From: JBGRQB01 sp041725875
GTDB taxonomy: Bacteria > Bacteroidota > Ignavibacteria > Ignavibacteriales > Melioribacteraceae
Direction of reading: 5' to 3'
Length of the DNA stretch: 17,640 bases
NCBI GenBank assembly: GCA_041725875.1
Contig: JBGRQB010000081.1
Span: 1-17,640 of the forward strand
The notes under the pieces were generated by a model. The model saw only the letters and a list, made by a program, of their open reading frames with translations. It was not told the DNA's origin and ran no database searches. The position numbers were made by a program, and so were the translations under genes. The stretch's first letter is position 1. Every line of letters begins with the position of its first letter. Below, piece by piece: positions 1 to 6,182 of this stretch.

Positions 1-317
1 GGTTTATGCTTTTCACGGGGTCAACATTTCTTCAATTAGGTGTATCCAGTAGATTAGTATTAAAACAACCACCGACGCAAACCACTGGATAGTAATTTGA
101 CTGAGCCCGGATGTTGAAAACTTGAATAACGTTTTGATAGTGTAGTCTGTTTTGTAAACACTAATCTGGATACTTCACATCTGTCTCCTGGTGAATGGAC
201 TAGCATGTTAGTCATCACTATCTACAGTTAAACACTCGATACTTCAGTAGTTTTTAGAAGTATTAAATAGTTCAAAATTTGACTAAATTAAAATTAAAAA
301 TGAATAATTAATCACTT
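1..317. other. Gene-free upstream region with interlocking short repeats
   Basis: No convincing coding region is seen. The stretch is less AT-rich up to about 245 and then becomes very AT-rich ahead of the AraC gene. It holds an imperfect inverted repeat: GTATCCAG...GATTAGTAT at 42-60 against CACTAATCTGGATAC at 159-173. It also holds a direct repeat: AAACACT...GATACTTCA at 156-177 and again, with a shorter middle, at 230-246. A smaller inverted pair is GATAGTG (136-142) with CACTATC (216-222). No flanking transposase or integrase is visible, so its nature (element remnant, structured RNA, regulatory site) is unknown. Confidence 0.4.
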
Positions 318-1208
318 ATGAAAGAGAACTTAATAAGAAATAATGCAAATCCTGGTGGTGTAATGCAATCAAATAATATATCCTTTCCAGATAAAGGTGG
401 TTATTTTTGTATCGAAATTAAGGAATATTTACAAGATATAATGACTAACTCTCATTTCATCAAGAAAAAGGGTGTCAGTTTTATTCTTGTTACTGATGGA
501 GAATTACAAATAAAAATTGGGTACAACGATCATATTATAAATGAAAAAGTATTACTTATAATTCAACCATTAAAACCATTTGCAATTGAAAGTTACTCGA
601 AAAACATACAAGGATACGTTTTATATATCAATGAAGATAGTATACTTGGTACAATGGGAAACCACTCTCTTATTTTTAATTTAGATTATTTGGAAACTTG
701 GGGTTCTTCATTATTTCCTTTAAAAAATTTGCCAAATATTTTTATTAAAAATATTTTTGATCGAATAAAGTTTCAGCAAATTCAAAAAAATGAAGATTTT
801 ACTATTGTTAATGCTTACGTGATAACCTTATTGTTGGAAATTAAGGGAATATACAATGAAGCTGTTAATGCTAATAGAGCCGCAATTGATTTAAGTAGAA
901 AATATAAAAAAGAAGTTTATGATAATTTAGATAAACATTTATCAATTTCTGAATATGCCGAAAAATTAGCAGTATCACCAAACCATTTAAATAAATCTAT
1001 AAAATCTGTAACTGGTTTCTCAGCATCAGAAATGATCAATAAATTAAGAATAATAGAAGCAAAGTACCTGTTAATGTTAACTGAGTTAAACATTTCTGAT
1101 GTTGCTGAAAAACTCGGGTTTACAGACTTTTCATATTTTAGTCGTTATTTTAAAAAGTATGAAAACATTACACCAAGCGAATATCGGAAAAAAATAGATT
1201 TATCATAG
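318..1208 (+). CDS. AraC-family transcriptional regulator
   Basis: A cytoplasmic DNA-binding regulator of 296 residues, the usual length for the family. The N-terminal ~170 residues are beta-rich and fit a cupin-like effector or dimerisation region, but carry no motif that names a ligand. The C-terminal ~95 residues form the paired helix-turn-helix. The first HTH is around residues 209-232 (SISEYAEKLAVSPNHLNK). The second is around 257-290, with the family signature LGFTDFSYFSRYFKKY...TPSEYRKK. The first ATG is used, but the upstream sequence has no clear Shine-Dalgarno, and an in-frame ATG 15 codons further on (363) is a possible alternative. The gene stands alone: about 240 bases separate it from the TetR gene downstream, which has its own promoter, so its target cannot be read from context. 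Confidence 0.9.
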   Translation: MKENLIRNNANPGGVMQSNNISFPDKGGYFCIEIKEYLQDIMTNSHFIKKKGVSFILVTDGELQIKIGYNDHIINEKVLLIIQPLKPFAIESYSKNIQGYVLYINEDSILGTMGNHSLIFNLDYLETWGSSLFPLKNLPNIFIKNIFDRIKFQQIQKNEDFTIVNAYVITLLLEIKGIYNEAVNANRAAIDLSRKYKKEVYDNLDKHLSISEYAEKLAVSPNHLNKSIKSVTGFSASEMINKLRIIEAKYLLMLTELNISDVAEKLGFTDFSYFSRYFKKYENITPSEYRKKIDLS

Positions 1209-1350
1209 GAGTATTTCTCAGTTAAATTGAAAAACTTCCAAAAAAAAATAGTAATCGTCATTTGTTTAATCATCCGGCTATTTCTTCATCAAATTTGAGT
1301 TAGTTACATCTCCCAATTGTCAGCAGATTTTAATAGGTATCAGAAATCAC

Positions 1351-1379
1351 TTGACAATGTAGGTCGGTTGACCTATATT
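1351..1379 (+). promoter_or_regulatory. Sigma70-like promoter of the TetR-SDR cassette
   Basis: TTGACA at 1351-1356 is separated by exactly 17 bases from TATATT at 1374-1379, a near-perfect proteobacterial-style -35/-10 pair. It is not an exact match to the TAnnTTTG element usual in Bacteroidota, although TATATTTTG comes close. Transcription would start near 1386, about 59 bases before the TetR start codon. The first operator lies inside the spacer. Confidence 0.7.
1360..1375. promoter_or_regulatory. Putative TetR operator O1
   Basis: TAGGTCGGTTGACCTA is a palindrome with two perfect 6-base arms (TAGGTC / GACCTA) around a 4-base centre. It fills the promoter spacer and overlaps the -10 hexamer, so a bound repressor would block RNA polymerase. 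The layout (6 + 4 + 6) matches the operator shape known for NemR/AcuR-type TetR regulators. Ownership by the adjacent TetR gene is inferred. Confidence 0.75.
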
Positions 1380-1392
1380 TTGTTTTGGAAAC

Positions 1393-1408
1393 TTGGTCGT
1401 ATGACCTA
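1393..1408. promoter_or_regulatory. Putative TetR operator O2
   Basis: TTGGTCGTATGACCTA repeats the GGTC-N4-GACC core of O1 with one outer mismatch. The centres of O1 and O2 are 33 bases apart, about three helical turns, so two dimers could bind the same face of the DNA. It sits just after the predicted transcription start. Confidence 0.7.
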
Positions 1409-1444
1409 GAAGTTGATAAGGCAGTTGAGTAATGGAGATAACCT

Positions 1445-2020
1445 ATGAAACATGGAATAACAAGACAACAAATTGTTGCAGCGGCAGATGATCTGTTTTA
1501 TCGCCAAGGTTTTGAAAGCACAACTTTTGCCGATATCACTAATGCAGTGAAGATTTCTCGCGGCAACCTCTATCACCACTTTAAGGCTAAGGACGATATT
1601 CTTGATGCAGTGATTCAGGCGCGTTTGGGCAAGACTCAAGATACGCTGGAGCAATGGGAATCTAAGGGTACGACGCCGATAGTGCGTATCGAGTTTTATA
1701 TTAAGAATCTGCTGAACAACTGGTCTATGATTAAAGATCACGGTTGTCCTGTGGGCACTTTATGCAACGAACTGGCTAAACTGGATCACGATGCCAGAGA
1801 AGACTCGGTGAAGATTTTCGCCTTGTTTAGACAGTGGCTGAAAAACCAATTCTTATCCCTTAATTCAATAGAAGATCCGGATGAACTGGCTCTGCAAATG
1901 CTGTCTTGGGGACAGGGGGTAGCCACTATGGGCAATGCGTTCAAAGATTTGCAGTATGTAAAACGCGAAGTACAAAAAATGTGTGACTGGTTGCAAAAAC
2001 TGCCGGTTAAGGCAACCTAG
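1445..2020 (+). CDS. TetR-family repressor (NemR/AcuR-like)
   Basis: A 191-residue one-component repressor. Residues 1-50 are the TetR HTH, with the signature GNLYHHFKAKDDIL (40-53). The ligand-binding part contains HGCPVGTLCNEL (99-110), the place where NemR-like and AcuR-like proteins carry a GC(L/P)xG motif; C101 aligns with the electrophile-sensing Cys of NemR (alignment by eye). Further Cys are C107 and C180. The start ATG follows GGAGATAACCT. The gene uses many CTG, GCG and CGC codons, unlike the AT-rich genes around it, which suggests transfer. The 69-base gap to the dehydrogenase shows no terminator, so the two are probably one transcript repressed by this protein at O1/O2. Family assignment is secure; the inducer is a guess (reactive carbonyl or other electrophile). 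Confidence 0.92.
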   Translation: MKHGITRQQIVAAADDLFYRQGFESTTFADITNAVKISRGNLYHHFKAKDDILDAVIQARLGKTQDTLEQWESKGTTPIVRIEFYIKNLLNNWSMIKDHGCPVGTLCNELAKLDHDAREDSVKIFALFRQWLKNQFLSLNSIEDPDELALQMLSWGQGVATMGNAFKDLQYVKREVQKMCDWLQKLPVKAT

Positions 2021-2089
2021 AAAGATAAGAAACGCAAAAGCGGGCCCTAAAACGAAAAGAGAAAACAATTTCAAATAAAAAGAGAAAAA

Positions 2090-2857
2090 ATGAAGAATAT
2101 TAAAAAATCAGCAATTATTACAGGTGGTGGAACAGGTGTTGGTGCTGCCACAGCAAAAAGATTGGTAAATGATGGTTGGTGTGTAACCATTTCAGGTCGT
2201 AGACAAGAAAAGCTTGATAAGGTATTAGCAGAGATCGGACAACCCGATCGAACCCTGGCTGTTCCAGGTGATGTAACTAATCGTGATGATGTTCAGGAAC
2301 TAATCAACGCACATCTTGAAAAATTTGGTCGCTTAGATGGTTTGGTTAATAATGCGGCTGTTGCTATTGGTGGTCCAATCGGTCAGGTAAGTGTTGAAGA
2401 TTGGAAAACGGTTATGTCAATTAACATTGATGGTGTTTTCAATACCATTAATTTAGCTGTTGAGCATCTGGAAAAAGTTAGCGGAGCCATTGTTAATGTG
2501 TCTTCTGTGTCAGGTGAGCGCGGAGATTTTGGGTTCAGCCCATATTGTGCATCAAAAGGAGCTGTAAGTAACTTTACGCGCTCATTATCACTTGAGCTTG
2601 GGCCTAAAAAGGTGCGTATTAATGGAGTGGCTCCTGCATTAACGGATACAGATATGGCCACTTTTGTAACTGAAAGTGAAGCAATGATGGCGAAGATCAG
2701 AGACCGTATGCCTTTGGGTAGAGCAGCCAAACCAGAAGAGATTGCGGCTCCAATTGCTTTTCTTTTAAGCGATGACGCAAGTATGATTACAGGAGCAATT
2801 CTGCCTGTTGATGGTGGTACAATGGCCTCGAATGGTCAGCCAAATTTTATTGGGTAA
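2090..2857 (+). CDS. Short-chain dehydrogenase/reductase (classical SDR, FabG-like)
   Basis: A cytoplasmic NAD(P)H-dependent oxidoreductase of 255 residues, the usual length of a classical SDR. The Rossmann glycine motif TGGGTGVG is at 11-18 and NNAA at 87-90. The catalytic set is N112, S139, Y152 and K156 (YCASK). Residues GRR at 37-39, after the second beta strand, favour NADP(H). The C-terminus PLGRAAKPEEIA...FLLSDDASMITGAILPVDGG is standard for the family. It follows the TetR gene on the same strand without a terminator and ends at a hairpin terminator. The substrate cannot be read from sequence. Because the partner regulator resembles electrophile sensors, reduction of a toxic carbonyl is plausible; a role in fatty-acid synthesis is less likely, since no other fab genes are present. 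Confidence 0.93.
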   Translation: MKNIKKSAIITGGGTGVGAATAKRLVNDGWCVTISGRRQEKLDKVLAEIGQPDRTLAVPGDVTNRDDVQELINAHLEKFGRLDGLVNNAAVAIGGPIGQVSVEDWKTVMSINIDGVFNTINLAVEHLEKVSGAIVNVSSVSGERGDFGFSPYCASKGAVSNFTRSLSLELGPKKVRINGVAPALTDTDMATFVTESEAMMAKIRDRMPLGRAAKPEEIAAPIAFLLSDDASMITGAILPVDGGTMASNGQPNFIG

Positions 2858-2888
2858 GATATTATTTATCCGAAGTTAACTAGTTTCT

Positions 2889-2927
2889 AAAACTTTTGTA
2901 AGTAAAATTAAAAGTCTGATTATAACT
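2889..2927 (+). repeat. Direct repeat copy A (terminator upstream arm)
   Basis: This 39-base segment matches 5576-5614 at 33 of 39 positions without gaps (aligned by eye). It covers the A-rich lead-in and the upstream arm of the terminator hairpin. The two copies flank the orphan permease gene. Confidence 0.75.
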
Positions 2928-2962
2928 CCGATTATGGTGTTATTTTCAGGCTTTATTTTTTT
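2911..2962 (+). terminator. Rho-independent terminator after the SDR gene
   Basis: AAAGTCTGA (2911-2919) pairs with TCAGGCTTT (2946-2954), nine pairs with one G-T wobble. Inside it ATAAC (2922-2926) pairs with GTTAT (2939-2943), separated by a symmetric TT/TT bulge. A run ATTTTTTTAT follows. It ends the TetR-SDR transcript. Confidence 0.75.
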
Positions 2963-3166
2963 ATAAGAGTCTTTAATCCGAAAATATTGATTTTTTACAC
3001 ACCTTTATACAACCATATCTGTCCTTTTCAAGTCTTAATCGAAGAAGCAGACCGGAGAAATGAAAGTAAGGTTTATAATATTCAACAAAAAACTGATTTT
3101 CAAGATACATTAAGAGTCAATTTACATATAGGAGAATTCATAAATATAAAATAATGGAGATAAGAT
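2963..3166 (+). promoter_or_regulatory. Untranslated leader of the first orphan permease
   Basis: The gap between the SDR and permease genes (2858-3166, 309 bases) holds the terminator described separately, then about 200 bases with no credible gene. An ATG at 3060 opens a frame of only about 13 codons and is not called. GGAGATAAG at 3153-3161 is a good Shine-Dalgarno for the permease start at 3167. No palindromic operator was found. Confidence 0.4.
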
Positions 3167-5554
3167 ATGGGGAGAATACTTAGCATCCTGAAAATTGTAT
3201 GGAGAAGTTTCAAACGGGATAAGCTTTATTCTTGGATAACAGTTAGCAGTCTGGCTATCGGAAGTGCAACTTGTTTATTAATTGCCTTGTTTGTTGAAAA
3301 TGAGTTGAACTACGATAAACATTATCTGAATACTGACCAGATTTACAGGCTGGTTAAAGTCGATAAAAATAAGGGGAAAAAAAGTGTTTATATGCCTGCC
3401 GCATTAGCAAAGGCGCTTATGGATGATTATCCTGAGATTGAAATGGCAGGACGAATTTGCAATATTGAAACATTTGGTGCAGGCAGTAATCAAATAAGAC
3501 TGGAAGGAAAATCAGACAATTCATATGAAAAAGGGGTAGTTTATGCCGACCAGGAAGCTTTAGAAATTTTAGAAGCACAATTTGTTTATGGTAATCCGCA
3601 AAATGCACTTAACGAAGTTAATTCTATGGTGATTACAAAAAGCCGGGCAGAGAAGTTCTTTCCAAATGAAAACCCGATAGGTAAAACAATTCTTATTAAT
3701 AATAATATTGATAAGTCTTATAAGATAACAGGGGTGATTGAGGATTTTCCGGAAAATTCACATCTCGAATACCGTTTCTTTATCTCAATAAAAAATATAT
3801 TTACAGACATTTTTGGAGAACAGGAACAAACATCGTGGAGTGGAAACAGATATTTTACTTATTGCTTGGTTAAGCCGGGTACAGACATTGCTTCTTTAGA
3901 AAAGAAACTTGAAAATATTGTTTCAAAATATGATCCGAATATTAAAAGAAAAAAGAGTTATGAATTTCAGCCGGTGCACGATATTTATCTGAACAGAGCT
4001 CAAGTCCGGGATAGTCAATCGCACGGTGATATTCAGTATATATGGATATTCTCTGCAGTTGCAGCGTGTATTCTTATTTTGGCTGCTATTAATTTTATTA
4101 ATCTTTTTCTTGCGAGATCAGGTAACAGAGCAAAAGAAGTCGGATTCAGAAAAACAATGGGTGCAAATAGAGGTTCAATCTTTTTTCAATTTATATCAGA
4201 AACGATTTTTTATAGTTTTATTTCAGTTTTGACGGGAGTTTTTCTGGCTTGGGGATTTCTTTCTAACTTTAATAATTTATATTCTAAATCGTTAACTATG
4301 CCCTGGAATGAATTATGGTTTTTCCCGTTAATCAGTTTTATTTCATTAGTTATCGGAGCAATTGCAGGGTTCTATCCTTCAATTTTTCTCTCTCGTATTG
4401 AATCAGTAAAAGCTCTTAAAGGTAAATTTAATCAACCGAAAAAAATGTCAGGAATATTAAGCAGTCTGGTTGTTTTCCAATTTACAGTTTCAATAATATT
4501 AGTCGTTTGCTCAACATCGGTTTACCGTCAAATGGATTTTATAATGAATAAAAAAATCGGGTTTGACAAAGAGCAGGTATTGGTTCTAAAAAGTACAAAA
4601 ACTTTGGGTCCAACCATAAAATCTTTTAAGAACGAACTTTTAAAAATACCAAATATTGAAAATGTTTCAGTCAGCAGTTTTTTACCTATTGATAAAACAA
4701 AAAGAAACTCAGATGGTTTTTGGAGTGAACAGAGTGGAAGAGAGGCAAGTGTCACTTCTCAAATATGGACAGTCGATCGTGACTACATCAAAACATTGGG
4801 AATGAATTTAATTGAAGGCAGAGAGTTTACCGAGCAAAGGAGAGAAGCAATTGTAAACCAAACATTAGTAAAAGAACTAGGTTTAAAAAATCCTCTTGGA
4901 GCACAAATAGCTAATAGCTCGGGAAATCGTTGGAAAATTATAGGGGTAGTTGAAGATTTTAATTTTGCGTCGATGAAGACAAACATTGCACCACTGTTTA
5001 TGATTTCAGGAGATGCCAGCGAAGTTATGGCAATCAAAATGAAAACTTCAGACATTCAAACAACGCTTAGTTTAATTGAACAAAAATGGAATGAATTTTC
5101 TCCTAATCAATCGATAAGATATAGTTTTCTTGATCAGGAGTTTACGTTAATGTATAAAGACACCAAGAGAATGGGGAGCATTATACTGAATTTTACTTTT
5201 TTGGCAATCTTTATTGCTTGTCTGGGTTTGTTCGCTCTTGCTCAATTCACAATTAAGAAACGGACAAAAGAAATTGCTATTCGCAAAGTAAACGGAGCAG
5301 AAATTTCTAAAATTTTGACTTTTCTAAACAAAAGTTTTGTTAAATGGGTTGCCATTTCATTTTTAATTGCTTCTCCAATTGCATATTACGTAATGGATAA
5401 ATGGCTTGAAAACTTTGCTTACAAAACAACATTGAGTTGGTGGGTATTTGCTTTATCCGGATTAATGGCTTTAGGAGTTGCATTGTTAACCGTCAGCTGG
5501 CAGAGCTGGCGAGCCGCGACAAGAAATCCGGTTGAGGCATTAAAGTATGAGTGA
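3167..5554 (+). CDS. Orphan FtsX/MacB-type ABC permease
   Basis: A 795-residue inner-membrane protein with a duplicated MacB_PCD + FtsX layout. TM1 is at about residues 22-43, followed by a ~240-residue periplasmic domain. The first FtsX bundle has segments near 288-316, 335-367 and 379-405. A fresh N-terminal-like TM is near 428-448, then a second periplasmic domain. The second FtsX bundle is near 670-692, 717-740 and 756-780. RAKEVGFRKTMGANRG and RTKEIAIRKVNGAEIS are the two cytoplasmic coupling-helix signatures. The end, NPVEALKYE, is typical of this Bacteroidota/Acidobacteria group. No ATP-binding subunit is encoded nearby, so it either uses a distant ATPase or acts without one. Unlike the permease at 7857-10418 it lacks the N-terminal prefix domain and a PadR neighbour. 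The start follows GGAGATAAG. Substrate unknown; lipoprotein, peptide or drug export are the family precedents. Confidence 0.88.
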   Translation: MGRILSILKIVWRSFKRDKLYSWITVSSLAIGSATCLLIALFVENELNYDKHYLNTDQIYRLVKVDKNKGKKSVYMPAALAKALMDDYPEIEMAGRICNIETFGAGSNQIRLEGKSDNSYEKGVVYADQEALEILEAQFVYGNPQNALNEVNSMVITKSRAEKFFPNENPIGKTILINNNIDKSYKITGVIEDFPENSHLEYRFFISIKNIFTDIFGEQEQTSWSGNRYFTYCLVKPGTDIASLEKKLENIVSKYDPNIKRKKSYEFQPVHDIYLNRAQVRDSQSHGDIQYIWIFSAVAACILILAAINFINLFLARSGNRAKEVGFRKTMGANRGSIFFQFISETIFYSFISVLTGVFLAWGFLSNFNNLYSKSLTMPWNELWFFPLISFISLVIGAIAGFYPSIFLSRIESVKALKGKFNQPKKMSGILSSLVVFQFTVSIILVVCSTSVYRQMDFIMNKKIGFDKEQVLVLKSTKTLGPTIKSFKNELLKIPNIENVSVSSFLPIDKTKRNSDGFWSEQSGREASVTSQIWTVDRDYIKTLGMNLIEGREFTEQRREAIVNQTLVKELGLKNPLGAQIANSSGNRWKIIGVVEDFNFASMKTNIAPLFMISGDASEVMAIKMKTSDIQTTLSLIEQKWNEFSPNQSIRYSFLDQEFTLMYKDTKRMGSIILNFTFLAIFIACLGLFALAQFTIKKRTKEIAIRKVNGAEISKILTFLNKSFVKWVAISFLIASPIAYYVMDKWLENFAYKTTLSWWVFALSGLMALGVALLTVSWQSWRAATRNPVEALKYE

Positions 5555-5575
5555 TTTGTTTAGTTTTTTTGATAT

Positions 5576-5614
5576 AAAACTTTTATAAATAAAATGAAAA
5601 GCCCGATTAGAACT
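5576..5614 (+). repeat. Direct repeat copy B (terminator upstream arm)
   Basis: The second copy of the 39-base segment at 2889-2927 (33 of 39 identical). Here it begins 22 bases after the permease stop codon and supplies the upstream arm of the permease terminator. Confidence 0.75.
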
Positions 5615-5640
5615 TTGGAAAATTCGGGCTTTGTTATTTT
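5598..5640 (+). terminator. Rho-independent terminator after the first permease
   Basis: AAAGCCCGA (5598-5606) pairs perfectly with TCGGGCTTT (5624-5632) across a 17-base loop and is followed by GTTATTTT. The nine-pair, GC-cored stem is a strong terminator candidate and separates the permease from the peptide operon. Confidence 0.85.
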
Positions 5641-5706
5641 CTAGTCCAATTCTAAATCTTTACAAGTTAGTTTTAGGGAAAAACTCAAAGAAAGTTATCC
5701 AAGTAT

Positions 5707-5771
5707 TGATAATTTCTCAGTTGTATAGTATATTAATTATCAGTTAAATATATTGAAAAAAGAATATTTAA
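5707..5771. repeat. Two AT-rich inverted repeats upstream of the peptide operon
   Basis: TGATAATT (5707-5714) faces AATTATCA (5735-5742), and TTAAATAT (5744-5751) faces ATATTTAA (5764-5771). All arms are perfect. They lie 140-200 bases before the peptide start in the 356-base gap 5555-5910, which holds no gene. Short AT palindromes arise easily by chance in such DNA, so an operator role is only possible. Confidence 0.3.
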
Positions 5772-5876
5772 ACTTAAAGTGGGTTAATATTTGGGAATTC
5801 TTAAAACTTTAGCGGCCAGAAATTAAATAAGTAAGCGATTTAATACATCTGATATATGATTTATTTAGATGTAAGT

Positions 5877-5882
5877 TATAAT
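5877..5882 (+). promoter_or_regulatory. Possible -10 element of the peptide operon
   Basis: TATAAT lies 29 bases before the peptide start codon and is followed by CTTTTTTG, which also resembles the TTTG tail of the Bacteroidota -7 box. No clear -35 partner is seen. The start codon follows AAAGGGG (5899-5904), one of the better ribosome sites in the window. Confidence 0.35.
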
Positions 5883-5910
5883 CTTTTTTGTATTAACTAA
5901 AGGGGTCAGA

Positions 5911-6132
5911 ATGAAAGTATTAAAGAAAATCGGACTTATAGCTTTGATAGGAACTTTGGCTTTAAACATTCACTTAACTTTTTCAGATGTTAGTACTGAT
6001 GATTTAGTCATTCCATTTATTCAAAAAAATGTTGCTCATAATGGAGATACTAGTTGTAATCATGCTATTCTATGGGAAACCGTTGAATTTGATTGTGGGC
6101 CACCGCACATAGGTAATTGTTGTGTTCATTAA
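5911..6132 (+). CDS. Small secreted Cys-rich peptide precursor (NVEALA-like)
   Basis: A 73-residue precursor. Residues 1-25 are signal-like: KKIG followed by a hydrophobic run to about residue 24. A spacer (DVSTDDLVIPFIQ) follows, then NVAHNGD at 40-46, which sits where NVEALA-family peptides of Bacteroidota carry NVEALA and a following acidic or Gly residue. The C-terminal part has four Cys (C49, C62, C70, C71) and ends in NCCVH. The overall plan (leader, short acidic spacer, NV motif, Cys-containing tail) matches NVEALA proteins, but the core motif is not exact, so membership is tentative. The strong ribosome site and a hairpin just downstream suggest it is made in larger amounts than the two genes behind it. 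The next two genes, a GPGEY propeller and a membrane redoxin, are the kind seen beside such peptides. Function unknown: signal, bacteriocin-like peptide or surface ligand are options. Confidence 0.75.
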   Translation: MKVLKKIGLIALIGTLALNIHLTFSDVSTDDLVIPFIQKNVAHNGDTSCNHAILWETVEFDCGPPHIGNCCVH

Positions 6133-6146
6133 GTTTTATTAACAGA

Positions 6147-6168
6147 AAGGGGAGTGGTTACTCCCCTT
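6147..6168 (+). promoter_or_regulatory. Intercistronic hairpin between peptide and propeller genes
   Basis: AAGGGGAGT (6147-6155) pairs perfectly with ACTCCCCTT (6160-6168) across a GGTT loop: nine pairs, very GC-rich for this DNA. No T-run follows (next is AGTATGAGGGAATAATG), so it is not a standard terminator. It more likely protects the 3' end of a short peptide mRNA or partly attenuates transcription into the propeller gene, whose own ribosome site GAGGG follows at once. Confidence 0.75.
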
Positions 6169-6182
6169 AGTATGAGGGAATA

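Noticed and set aside
1..317. Integron attC site or CRISPR fragment
   Set aside because: Repeats are few, unequal in length and unevenly spaced; no integrase or cas gene is visible.
1406..1741. Minus-strand open frame of 111 codons opposite the TetR gene
   Set aside because: It overlaps a clearly recognised TetR gene and its operator, and the translation has no recognisable domain; it is an antisense shadow.
2383..2730. Minus-strand open frame of 115 codons opposite the SDR gene
   Set aside because: It lies wholly within the SDR coding region, whose catalytic motifs are intact; the antisense protein shows no family features.
3060..3101. Short plus-strand ATG frame upstream of the first permease
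   Set aside because: About 13 codons only, with no domain and no upstream ribosome site of note; treated as part of the leader.
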